Translations under genes and position numbers: made by a program
NCBI GenBank assembly: GCA_016192105.1
Contig: JACPUV010000003.1
Span: 1 to 64,000, forward strand
Source: Sphingobacteriales bacterium
GTDB lineage: Bacteria; Bacteroidota; Bacteroidia; Chitinophagales; Chitinophagaceae
Direction: 5' to 3'
DNA: 64,000 bases
Shown here: piece by piece, positions 46,805 to 55,427 of the stretch
Position numbering within the stretch: position 1 is the stretch's first letter
Layout of the letters: each line of letters starts with the position of its first letter
Notes under the pieces: generated by a model
The model's input: only the letters and a program-made list of their open reading frames with translations
Database searches by the model: none
What the model was told of the DNA's origin: nothing

Positions 46805-47022
46805 GATACTTTTATTATGCGGACCGGGCAGGCCGCTGCGGTTTCCCTTGATTGATCAACGGCCGTTTCCGGGATTGCTAAAACATATACCTCTTTTTTG
46901 ATCACGGCCCTGATCAGCGTGGCCTTGCCATCCTTTTTCGACATCCGCCAGAGTTCCGGCTGCTGTTCATAACAGACCCCGCAACCAATGCACTTATTCC
47001 GGTAATGGATGACCTTATGCAT
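46801..47022 (-). CDS. Single-cluster 4Fe-4S ferredoxin
   Basis: The 73-aa protein has Cys11, Cys14 and Cys17 (CIGCGVC) plus Cys65 before Pro (AACPV), the ligand set of a monocluster ferredoxin. The second motif of 2[4Fe-4S] ferredoxins is missing. It overlaps the U32 gene by eight bases, and as part of the PFOR operon it is a likely carrier of PFOR electrons. Confidence 0.88.
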   Translation of the reverse strand: MHKVIHYRNKCIGCGVCYEQQPELWRMSKKDGKATLIRAVIKKEVYVLAIPETAVDQSRETAAACPVRIIKVS

Positions 47023-48262
47023 GGGCAGCTTCTACGATTTTATACAGCTTATCCGAAGGTGTAACCTTGGTAGCAAACTTCAATGTGATCTTATCTCCTT
47101 TCACCGCTTCCCGGGCCGGCTCCCCATTGACCATTAAGGTTTCCACTTTTTCTTTTACCATGCCGCATTTAGGGCCCGTCACCAGCAGGGTGTCCCCGAC
47201 CTTCAGGTTGCCGGACTCAAGTGTAAATTCGCCAATGGAAATTTTCGGATAATATTTACTCCCCTTGCCGATATAGATCTTCTTTTCCGTAGCGGCAGAT
47301 CCCGGGTGCGAAGTCCATTCCCCGAGTTTGCGCCCCAGGTAATAGCCTTCCCAAAAACCCCGGTTGTACACTTTCTCCATTTCCGATTTCCAGCCCTGTA
47401 CTTTTTCCGGGGAGAAACTGCCGTCTTCCACGGCTGCTATTGCTTCCCGGTAACAGGTTGTCACCACCTGCACATAATCGGCCCCCTTGGTGCGCCCTTC
47501 GATCTTCAGCACATTCACCCCGCTCTCCATTACCTGGTCCAGGATATCGATGGTGCAGAGATCCCTGGGCGACATGATGTATTCGTTTTCGATCCTCAGT
47601 TCTTCTCCCGTTTCCGCATCTTTTACCAGATAGGGCCGGCGGCAGTTCTGCACACAGGCGCCACGGTTGGCCGAAGCATGCTGGGTGTGCAGGCTCATAT
47701 AACATTTACCCGATACGGCCATGCAAAGGGCTCCGTGCACAAAGAGTTCGAGCTGCACTGGTTTCCCGGAAGGACCTTTGATCTTCCTCCGGGTAATCTC
47801 CGTTGAAATATCCTGTACCTGCTTGAGGGTAAGTTCCCGGGCCAGCACCATTACATCGGCATAACGGGAAAAAAACTGAACGGCTTCAATATTACTGATA
47901 TTGGCCTGGGTGGAAATATGCAGGGGTATTCCCAACTGGTTGCACTGTTCAATGACCGCAAAATCAGCGGCAATCACCGCATCGATCTTTTGTTTTTTTA
48001 CTTCCTTCAGTACCAGTTTCAGCAGCTGCATATCATGATCGTACATGATCGTATTCAGGGTGATATACGCTTTCAGTCCGTGCTTTTTACAAAGAGAGCT
48101 TACGGCTTTAATATCCGAAATGGTAAAGCTTTGGGAAGAACGGGTGCGCATGTTCAGTTGCTCCACGCCAAAATAAACAGCATCCGCCCCGGCATTGATG
48201 GCCGCCTGTAAACTGTCGAAGGAGCCGGCGGGCGCCAGCAGTTCCACTTTATCTTTTCTCAT
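47015..48262 (-). CDS. U32-family protein (RNA hydroxylase/collagenase-like)
   Basis: The 415-aa protein has the U32 signature (LLAPAGSFDSLQAAINAGADAVYFG at the N-terminus, ELFVHGALCMAVSGKCYMS, NRGACVQNCRRPY, and YIMSPRDLC). Characterised U32 members with this cysteine set, RlhA and TrhP, hydroxylate RNA bases with an Fe-S cluster; older annotation as a peptidase is doubtful. It is in one operon with ferredoxin and PFOR, which fits an Fe-S enzyme. Confidence 0.88.
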   Translation of the reverse strand: MRKDKVELLAPAGSFDSLQAAINAGADAVYFGVEQLNMRTRSSQSFTISDIKAVSSLCKKHGLKAYITLNTIMYDHDMQLLKLVLKEVKKQKIDAVIAADFAVIEQCNQLGIPLHISTQANISNIEAVQFFSRYADVMVLARELTLKQVQDISTEITRRKIKGPSGKPVQLELFVHGALCMAVSGKCYMSLHTQHASANRGACVQNCRRPYLVKDAETGEELRIENEYIMSPRDLCTIDILDQVMESGVNVLKIEGRTKGADYVQVVTTCYREAIAAVEDGSFSPEKVQGWKSEMEKVYNRGFWEGYYLGRKLGEWTSHPGSAATEKKIYIGKGSKYYPKISIGEFTLESGNLKVGDTLLVTGPKCGMVKEKVETLMVNGEPAREAVKGDKITLKFATKVTPSDKLYKIVEAAHA

Positions 48263-48268
48263 GAAAAA

Positions 48269-49267
48269 TTATTTCATTCCCTCCAGTATCCGGATATAAT
48301 TTGCTCTTTCAAAGGCGGTGGGATCCGATACATTTTGCTGGCTCATACTTCCCCGAAACGCATCAATACTGTCAAAGCCCATCATATACATCCAGTCCTG
48401 CAGTTCCTTATTCAGGGTCTTCAGGTAAGGGATGCCATTTTTATACAGGGAAGAAGCGGTCATGACCACATCGGCGCCGGCCAGCAGGTATTTTACCACT
48501 TCCACGGCACTCTGCACCCCGGTGGTGGCCGCCAGCGACAGATCCACCTTTCCATACAATAATGCGATCCATAAAAGCGGCAGCCGGATCTCACTGGGCT
48601 CACTGTAATGCAGGTCGGTCTTCAGTACCAGTTCATTGATATCAAAGTCGGGCTGGTAAAAACGGTTAAACAATACCAGGGCATCCGCACCGGAGTTCTT
48701 CATCCGGAGCGCCATATTTCCCATGGAACTGAAATAGGGATTCAGTTTAACAGCCACCGGTATCTTCACGCTTAATTTGATGCTTTCAATAATATTGAGG
48801 TAGCGGTGTTCCACTTCAGCGGAGGACATCGCAATATCCCCTGGAATGAAAAAGACATTCACTTCCAGTCCGTCCGCCCCGGCCTGCTCGATCTGGCGGG
48901 CATAATCAATCCAGCCTTCCGTGGTAATACCATTCAAACTCCCGATAACAGGAATAGTTACTCTTTCCTTCGCTTTCCGGATATTTTCCATGTAATCGTC
49001 CACGCCCACATTGAAATCCTCCAGGTCGGGGAAATAATCCATGGCTTCAGGAAAAGCATAGGAAGTTTCCGACATCACGGTTTTGACACGGGCCTCCTCC
49101 TTGCGGATCTGTTCTTCAAATAAAGAGGCCATCACGACGGCACCGGCGCCATTCTCTTCCATCTTCACAACATTATCCACCTGTTCAGACAATGTACAGG
49201 CAGATACAATGACGGGGGAATTCAGCTTCAACCCCATGTACGTGGATTGCAGGTTCATAAAATTCAA
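48269..49267 (-). CDS. Dihydroorotate dehydrogenase-like flavoprotein
   Basis: The 332-aa protein is a TIM-barrel flavoenzyme of the DHOD type: NSPVIVSACTLSEQVD, VIGSLNGITTEGWIDYARQIEQAGADGLEVN, and TTGVQSAVEVVKYLLAGADVV (phosphate-binding end). The catalytic base region of true PyrD is not clearly conserved, and its place beside PFOR rather than pyrimidine genes argues for a different reaction. Similar genes often sit next to nifJ. The substrate is unknown. An ATG three codons later (MNLQSTYMG) is an equally good start. Confidence 0.85.
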   Translation of the reverse strand: MNFMNLQSTYMGLKLNSPVIVSACTLSEQVDNVVKMEENGAGAVVMASLFEEQIRKEEARVKTVMSETSYAFPEAMDYFPDLEDFNVGVDDYMENIRKAKERVTIPVIGSLNGITTEGWIDYARQIEQAGADGLEVNVFFIPGDIAMSSAEVEHRYLNIIESIKLSVKIPVAVKLNPYFSSMGNMALRMKNSGADALVLFNRFYQPDFDINELVLKTDLHYSEPSEIRLPLLWIALLYGKVDLSLAATTGVQSAVEVVKYLLAGADVVMTASSLYKNGIPYLKTLNKELQDWMYMMGFDSIDAFRGSMSQQNVSDPTAFERANYIRILEGMK

Positions 49268-49310
49268 ATTTAGTGAAGCGGACCTGAACTGTTTGTTCAG
49301 GCCGGCTTTC

Positions 49311-52300
49311 TTATGCTATAGGTACGAAGTCGCTGGCTTTCTTGGTAGCCAGTTCCTCGTATGTTTTCCATTTCAGGTTCACCAGTTCCTGCGCATGCTT
49401 CATCAGGTGTTCGGCCGCATCCGGGTTGGTCATGGTAAGCACTTTGTACCGGAGTTCATTGTACGCATAATCCCTCAGTGAAACGGTAGGCCGCGGGGAA
49501 TCCAGCACAAAGGGATTCTGGTTTTTCTTTCTCAGTACCGGGTTGTAACGGAGCAGGGGCCAGTGACCGCTTGCCACGGCTTTGTGTTGCTGGTCAAGAC
49601 CATTCTTCAGGTCATACCCGTGGGCAATGCAATGGCTGTACGCCAGGATCAGGGAAGGCCCGTCATAGGCTTCCGCTTCCCGCATGGCCAGCAGGGCCTG
49701 CTGGGGATTGGCGCCAAAAGCTACCCTCGCCACATATACATTACCGTAAGAGATGGCCTGCATAGCCAGGTCTTTCTTGCCGCCTGATTTACCACCGGCG
49801 GCGAATTTTGCCGTAGCCGCTGTAGGGGTTGATTTGGATGACTGTCCGCCTGTGTTGGAATATACTTCTGTATCAAGTACAAGTACATTGATGTTCCGGC
49901 CGCTGGCCAATGCATGGTCCAGGCCTCCATAACCAATATCATAGGCCCATCCGTCACCACCTATCAGCCATACACTGCGGCGGACCAATTGGTCAGCCAC
50001 GGATAAAAGATGCCGGGCTGCCGGTGAATCCATGGTCATCAGTTTAGCTTTCAGCCCTTCAACCCTTACCCGCTGCTCCACCAGTTCGGATTCGAGTACC
50101 TGGCTGGCATCCATGATCGCTTTCACGGTTGCTTCACCAAGTTCTTCTTTCAGGTCAAGGAGCAACTGCCTTGCCACATCCAGTTGTTTGTCGGCCGTTA
50201 CCCGCATACCCAGTCCAAACTCGGCATTGTCTTCAAACAGGGAATTGCTCCAGGCGGGCCCGCGGCCTTCCTTATTCTTCGCCCATGGGGTTGTCGGAAG
50301 ATTACCACCATAGATGGAAGAACAACCCGTGGCATTGGCTACCAGTAAACGATCACCGAATAACTGGGACAGGAGTTTCAGGTAAGGTGTTTCCCCGCAA
50401 CCGGCACAGGCACCGGAGAATTCGAAGAGGGGTTCCAGGAACTGGGCACCGTGTACCGTAGAGAAATCGATCTTGGACCGGTCGTTCCAGGGAATATTTT
50501 CAAAAAATTCAATGTTCTTTTGTTCTTGCTTCAATACGGGTGCTTTCTCGCCCATATTGATCGCTTTTTTGCTGCGGTTGGCCGGATCGCTGGCCGGGCA
50601 AACCTCCACGCATAAATTACACCCGGTGCAATCTTCCAGGTACACCTGCAAAGAATATTTGGTTTCCGGGAAGCCCCTCGCATTAATCGGGGCAGATTTG
50701 AATCCCTCCGGCGCTTTGGCCAGGTGATCCTCGTGGTAAAATTTGGCCCGGATCACACTGTGCGGGCATACATAGGCACAGTTGCCGCACTGGATACAGA
50801 GATCCGGTTCCCAGGTCGCAACCAGGTCGGACACATTCCGTTTTTCCCATTGGGTGGTACCACTCGGATAAGTTCCATCCACGGTCATTTTGCTTACGGG
50901 AATATCATCACCATGACCGGACATCATCATCGCCGTAACATTTTTCACGAAATCAGGCGCCTTGTCAGAAACGGTCAGCAGGTCCACATTGGCACTGGAC
51001 GCTTTAACGGGAATCTTCACTTCGTAGAGATGGGCCAGGGTGGCATCCACCGCCTTAAAGTTTTGTTCGATCACTTTCGGGCCTTTCTTAAAATAGGTTT
51101 TCTCAATCGCTTTCTTGATCTGTTTGATCGCATCATCTTTCGGCAAAACGCCGGAGAGCGCGAAGTAACAGGTCTGCATGATCGTATTGATCCGGCCGCT
51201 CATACCGGTTTCCCGGGCTACCGTGGTCGCATCAATCACATAGACCCTGATCTTTTTATCAATGATCTGCTTTTGTACCTGACCGGGTAATTTACCCCAT
51301 ACTTCATCTTTACTGTATGGGCTGTTCAGCAGGAAACTGGCGCCCTGGGCGGCGAATTCCAGCATTTCCACTTTTTCTGTAAAATTAAACTGGTGACAGG
51401 CAATAAAATCCGCTTTGGAAATTAAATACGGCGCCCGGATTGGTTTGGGGCCGAAACGTAAATGCGAAACGGTTCTCGCACCTGATTTTTTGGAATCATA
51501 GACAAAATATCCCTGTGCAAACAGGTCTGTATTTTCCCCGATGATCTTGATCGTATTTTTATTGGCCCCCACCGTACCATCAGCACCCAGGCCAAAGAAC
51601 AGGCCCTGTCTCCATTCCGATTCATCCAATTTGTATTCCGGATCATATTCCAGGCTGGTGAAGGTCACATCATCGTTGATCCCGATGGTAAACCCGTTTT
51701 TGGGCTGGTCCTTCTTCAGTTCATCATAAATCCCCTTCACCATGGCCGGGGTAAATTCTTTGGAAGAAAGCCCGTAACGGCCGCCCACAATATTCGGCAG
51801 GGCCTTGATTTTCTTCTGCTGGAAGGCTTCCACAAGAGTGGACAGCACATCCTGGTACATGGGTTCTCCCGCAGCGCCGGATTCCTTGGTGCGGTCGAGC
51901 ACGGCAATGGTTTTTACGGAAGCAGGCAATGCCCCGATAAAATGAGACAGGGAGAACGGGCGGTACAGGCGGACATGCAGCACCCCGACTTTCTCACCTT
52001 TTTTCTCCAGTTCCTTCACGGTTTCAATCACGGTTTCCCCGCCGGAGCCCATTACAATCACCAATCGTTCCGCGTCGGGAGCGCCGTTGTATTCAAACAA
52101 CTGGTATTTTCTTCCGGTCATTTTAGCAAACTCATCCATTACCTGCTGCACAATACCGGGTGTATTATTATAGAAAATATTTACCGTTTCCCTTCCCTGG
52201 AAATACACATCGGGGTTCTGCGCCGTACCCCGGATAAAAGGATGCTCGGGGTTGAGTCCCCGGTTCCGGTGGGCAATCACCAGGTCATCCGGCACCATGG

Positions 52301-52886
52301 ATTTAATTTGCTCATCACTCAGGAGTTCCAGTTTATTCACTTCGTGTGATGTACGGAACCCGTCAAAGAAATGCACAAAGGGAATCCTTGATCGCAGGGA
52401 GGCCACTTGCGAGATCAGGGCAAAGTCATGGGCTTCCTGCACACTGGCCGAACCCAGCATGGCAAAACCCGTGGTCCTGGCTGCCATTATATCCTGGTGA
52501 TCTCCAAAGATGGAAAGTCCCTGTGCCGCTAAGGAACGGGCGGCCACATGGAATACAGCGGCGGTCAGTTCACCGGCGATCTTATACATATTGGGCAGCA
52601 TCAGCATCAGGCCCTGGGAGGCGGTAAACGTAGTGGTCAGCGAACCGGTCTGCAAGGCACCATGCACGGTACCAGCCGCGCCGCCTTCGCTTTGCAGTTC
52701 GATCACATCCGGTATATTGCCCCAGATATTCTTTGTCCCCTTGGCAGCCCATTCATCGGCCAGTTCCGCCATTGTGGAAGAAGGCGTAATCGGGTAGATG
52801 GCACAAACCTCGTTGATCCGGTAGGCCACATAGGCCGCAGCTTCATTGCCATCGATCGTGGCAACTAATTTATTTTTATTTGACAT
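49311..52886 (-). CDS. nifJ: Pyruvate:ferredoxin (flavodoxin) oxidoreductase
   Basis: This enzyme oxidises pyruvate and CoA to acetyl-CoA and CO2, reducing ferredoxin. The 1191-aa single-chain protein has the N-terminal domain (AIYPITPSSTMAELADEW), the gamma domain, two 4Fe-4S motifs (CIQCGNCAYVCP and CTGCNLCVEVCP), and the TPP domain with GDGWAYDIGYGGLDH. It also has the proximal cluster cysteines (CAGCGETPY and ATGCSSIYGG). Length is normal. It overlaps the upstream flavoprotein gene by 11 bases. Confidence 0.97.
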   Translation of the reverse strand: MSNKNKLVATIDGNEAAAYVAYRINEVCAIYPITPSSTMAELADEWAAKGTKNIWGNIPDVIELQSEGGAAGTVHGALQTGSLTTTFTASQGLMLMLPNMYKIAGELTAAVFHVAARSLAAQGLSIFGDHQDIMAARTTGFAMLGSASVQEAHDFALISQVASLRSRIPFVHFFDGFRTSHEVNKLELLSDEQIKSMVPDDLVIAHRNRGLNPEHPFIRGTAQNPDVYFQGRETVNIFYNNTPGIVQQVMDEFAKMTGRKYQLFEYNGAPDAERLVIVMGSGGETVIETVKELEKKGEKVGVLHVRLYRPFSLSHFIGALPASVKTIAVLDRTKESGAAGEPMYQDVLSTLVEAFQQKKIKALPNIVGGRYGLSSKEFTPAMVKGIYDELKKDQPKNGFTIGINDDVTFTSLEYDPEYKLDESEWRQGLFFGLGADGTVGANKNTIKIIGENTDLFAQGYFVYDSKKSGARTVSHLRFGPKPIRAPYLISKADFIACHQFNFTEKVEMLEFAAQGASFLLNSPYSKDEVWGKLPGQVQKQIIDKKIRVYVIDATTVARETGMSGRINTIMQTCYFALSGVLPKDDAIKQIKKAIEKTYFKKGPKVIEQNFKAVDATLAHLYEVKIPVKASSANVDLLTVSDKAPDFVKNVTAMMMSGHGDDIPVSKMTVDGTYPSGTTQWEKRNVSDLVATWEPDLCIQCGNCAYVCPHSVIRAKFYHEDHLAKAPEGFKSAPINARGFPETKYSLQVYLEDCTGCNLCVEVCPASDPANRSKKAINMGEKAPVLKQEQKNIEFFENIPWNDRSKIDFSTVHGAQFLEPLFEFSGACAGCGETPYLKLLSQLFGDRLLVANATGCSSIYGGNLPTTPWAKNKEGRGPAWSNSLFEDNAEFGLGMRVTADKQLDVARQLLLDLKEELGEATVKAIMDASQVLESELVEQRVRVEGLKAKLMTMDSPAARHLLSVADQLVRRSVWLIGGDGWAYDIGYGGLDHALASGRNINVLVLDTEVYSNTGGQSSKSTPTAATAKFAAGGKSGGKKDLAMQAISYGNVYVARVAFGANPQQALLAMREAEAYDGPSLILAYSHCIAHGYDLKNGLDQQHKAVASGHWPLLRYNPVLRKKNQNPFVLDSPRPTVSLRDYAYNELRYKVLTMTNPDAAEHLMKHAQELVNLKWKTYEELATKKASDFVPIA

Positions 52887-54522
52887 CAGTAGTAGAATTA
52901 ACAGGTTCAGGAATCATTTCTATCGCGTGACAGGGGCATTGCTCATAACAAACCGCGCAACCGGTGCAGGCATTGTAATTGAATTTATACCGGTTCCCCT
53001 TGCCTAATTTAATGATCGCGTCTTCGGGACAGGCACCGAAACACCCGTCGCATTCAAAGCAGTTCCCGCAGCTCAGGCAGCGCTGGGCCTCAAACCGGGC
53101 TTCTTTTTCGGTCAGCCCGCTGACTACTTCTTCAAAACTTTTTACGGCCACCGCCGGTGCCAGTTTATCCTGTTCCTGCTGCGGCGCATCGGTTTTGTAC
53201 CACATATGCAGTTTACGGAAACCCGCTGTCGGATGTTTCTCCGGTTTCTGGTAAGGCTCCTGCAGCAGGAACCCATGGATATATTTGGCTGCCTTTTTAC
53301 CATGGCCCACCGCAATGGTGGTGCTCCTGTTTTCACCGGGCAGCATATCACCGCCCGCAAAGATGCCTTCGTGGCCAGTCATCCGCTGCACATCGATGGC
53401 CACAGTGCCATCCTCATTGATCTTAATATCATTTACAACCCGCAGGAAACCTGTATCCGCTTCCTGCTTATTGGCATTGATCAGCACATCTGCTTCAATG
53501 GTTTCAAATTCACCGGTACCCACGGCCCTGCCTTTCTCCACTTTCATTTTTTCCAGCGTGATCTTTTTCTTTTCGATCCTGCTGATGCTGCGCAATAACT
53601 GTACTTCCACTCCTTCGGCCAGGGCATCTTCGGTTTCATAATCATAGGCCGGCATCATTTTCTTGTCCCCGGCAAAGTAAACCGCCACCTCTGAGCCAAA
53701 GCGTTTGATCATCCGGGACAGGTAGAGCGCCAGCTTGCCACCGCCATATACCACCACTTTTTTATTCATGAAGGGAGAAGCGTTCATTTTGGCTTCGCGG
53801 AAGAATGAAAAGGCGTCTGTAATGGAAACAGATCCGTCCTGCGGAAACTCTTCACTGCGTATCGCCTGCGCGCCTATGGACAGGTAGATCGCATCAAAAT
53901 TACCGGCCTGTTTTTCCGTGAGTATATCCTGCACCCTGTAATTCAGGCGGATCTTCACCCCCATTTTTACAATCCGTTCCACTTCCGCATCCAGTATTTC
54001 TTTCGGCAAACGGTAATCCGGTATTCCTTTCCACATCAGGCCACCCGGGTGCTTACCTGCATCAAAAACTTCTACCGTATGCCCCAGCCTTGCCAGGTGA
54101 TAAGCAGCGGATAGTCCACCGGGACCTGCACCCACCACCAGCACTCTTTTACCCGTCGGTTTGGCCTCATAACGCACGGCCCATTTTTGCCGGATGGCTT
54201 CATCCCCGATATACCGTTCCACCGCATGAATATTCACCGTGGTTTCGATATGGTTCCGGTTGCAACCGGTTTCGCAGGGCTTTACGCATACCCGGCCCAT
54301 GATTGCCGGGAACGGGCAATCCTCTACGAGCCGCTGGAATGCTTCAAAATAATTCCCGGACTGAGCCTGCGCCATCCAGGCCTGTATATTTTCTCCTGCG
54401 GGGCAGGCACTGTTACAGGGGGGCATAAAATCCACATAGACAGGGCGACGGGAACGTTGGGGACCGGTACCTTCCGCATGTGTGAGAAGATCAACCGGTT
54501 TGGTAATGTCATTTGCAGCCAT
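52876..54522 (-). CDS. GltD-like NAD(P)-binding Fe-S flavoprotein with 2[4Fe-4S] C-terminus
   Basis: The 548-aa protein has the Fe-S helical domain of GltD/DPYD type (CNSACPAGENI, CPFPAIMGRVC, CETGCNR), an FAD Rossmann motif GAGPGGLSAAYHLA, a second nucleotide-binding domain (VVVYGGGKLALYL) and a ferredoxin domain with two cluster motifs (CFECDGCFGACP and CTGCAVCYEQCP). It could move electrons between NAD(P)H and the ferredoxin reduced by PFOR; glutamate synthase is unlikely, as no gltB is near. I start at MAANDITKPVDLL (54522); the 13 upstream in-frame residues look non-coding. It is the first gene of the PFOR operon. Confidence 0.88.
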   Translation of the reverse strand: MAANDITKPVDLLTHAEGTGPQRSRRPVYVDFMPPCNSACPAGENIQAWMAQAQSGNYFEAFQRLVEDCPFPAIMGRVCVKPCETGCNRNHIETTVNIHAVERYIGDEAIRQKWAVRYEAKPTGKRVLVVGAGPGGLSAAYHLARLGHTVEVFDAGKHPGGLMWKGIPDYRLPKEILDAEVERIVKMGVKIRLNYRVQDILTEKQAGNFDAIYLSIGAQAIRSEEFPQDGSVSITDAFSFFREAKMNASPFMNKKVVVYGGGKLALYLSRMIKRFGSEVAVYFAGDKKMMPAYDYETEDALAEGVEVQLLRSISRIEKKKITLEKMKVEKGRAVGTGEFETIEADVLINANKQEADTGFLRVVNDIKINEDGTVAIDVQRMTGHEGIFAGGDMLPGENRSTTIAVGHGKKAAKYIHGFLLQEPYQKPEKHPTAGFRKLHMWYKTDAPQQEQDKLAPAVAVKSFEEVVSGLTEKEARFEAQRCLSCGNCFECDGCFGACPEDAIIKLGKGNRYKFNYNACTGCAVCYEQCPCHAIEMIPEPVNSTTDVK

Positions 54523-54583
54523 GATAATTTTTTTAAAAGGGCAGGCGATATGCATACCCATGAAAAGGCTTTTAAAACCTCAG

Positions 54584-54590
54584 CAAAGTA
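54584..54590 (-). promoter_or_regulatory. Probable -7 box of the PFOR operon
   Basis: On the minus strand TACTTTG is one base shorter than TAnnTTTG. It lies about 60 bases before the first gene. This is weak evidence. Confidence 0.3.
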
Positions 54591-54694
54591 GAACCAAAAG
54601 GCAACGTGGAGGGTGACGGAATTCAAGGGAAAAAATGATTCCTATCATGTTATTCAACAATCGCTTACTAAAAGATTCCCTGTCTCTAAAATAC

Positions 54695-54720
54695 AAAAAA
54701 GCCGGCTAATTCAGCCGGCT
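54695..54720 (-). terminator. Intrinsic terminator of the barrel-protein gene
   Basis: Read on the minus strand: AGCCGGCT, loop GAATT and AGCCGGCT (self-complementary arms) followed by TTTTTTG, 25 bases after the stop at 54745. Confidence 0.9.
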
Positions 54721-54744
54721 GCAGTACGATCCGTTATTTGGAGG

Positions 54745-55281
54745 TTAAAAACTATAGCCCACGCTGGCCCCACCGGAAGGCATGATATATCCATTCGCGA
54801 TGATGGGGGTAAACCCGATCCGCCAGGTAAATCCGCCTTTCAGGGGCTGACGGCGGTACATAAAAGAGGCTGTACCAAATAAATTGCTCCGGCTGCTGTC
54901 ATTATAATTCATAATATCGATCCGCTTACCGGTAAAGGTCAGCCCCCCACCGACTTCAAATGTATGGGGCGAATCGGTTTTACCAAAAACATAATTGACC
55001 TGCGCCGGGACGGTCACTACCGACTGGGAATAATAATTCCCGTAATAACCGCCACCATAATTGTACTCGTCCCCGGTGTAGAAACCGATCCCAAACCGGC
55101 CTCCCCATCCCAGTGAGGAGGGAGTAAAACGGGTATCAATATTCGCAGAAAATAAAATACCGGGACCGCCGGCCTCCGCATAAAACTGGGTACGACCAGG
55201 GTACCTGCCTACCGTATTTTTCTGGGCAAAGAGAAAAGCAGTGCAGGCAATAGACAAAGAAAGAAGAAGTGCTCTTTTCAT
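54745..55281 (-). CDS. Predicted outer-membrane beta-barrel protein
   Basis: The 178-aa protein has a signal peptide (cut near LFAQ) and alternating aromatic/polar strands rich in Gly and Tyr (DEYNYGGGYYGNYYSQS). It ends in Phe (GASVGYSF), typical of small outer-membrane barrels. I do not recognise a named family. It has its own terminator. The upstream 55282-55427 region holds its leader and nothing else recognised. Confidence 0.8.
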   Translation of the reverse strand: MKRALLLSLSIACTAFLFAQKNTVGRYPGRTQFYAEAGGPGILFSANIDTRFTPSSLGWGGRFGIGFYTGDEYNYGGGYYGNYYSQSVVTVPAQVNYVFGKTDSPHTFEVGGGLTFTGKRIDIMNYNDSSRSNLFGTASFMYRRQPLKGGFTWRIGFTPIIANGYIMPSGGASVGYSF

Positions 55282-55427
55282 ATTAATGGTTTAATGTAAT
55301 GACAACCCGGTTTCATTTCCGCTGCACGAAAGATGAGAAAGAAATGTTAAGCAGAGAAATTTTGACAGGCCAAAAGTCGAAAGTCCGGAACAATCAGCGC
55401 TAAAGGCCATGGACTAACAGCGGACGA

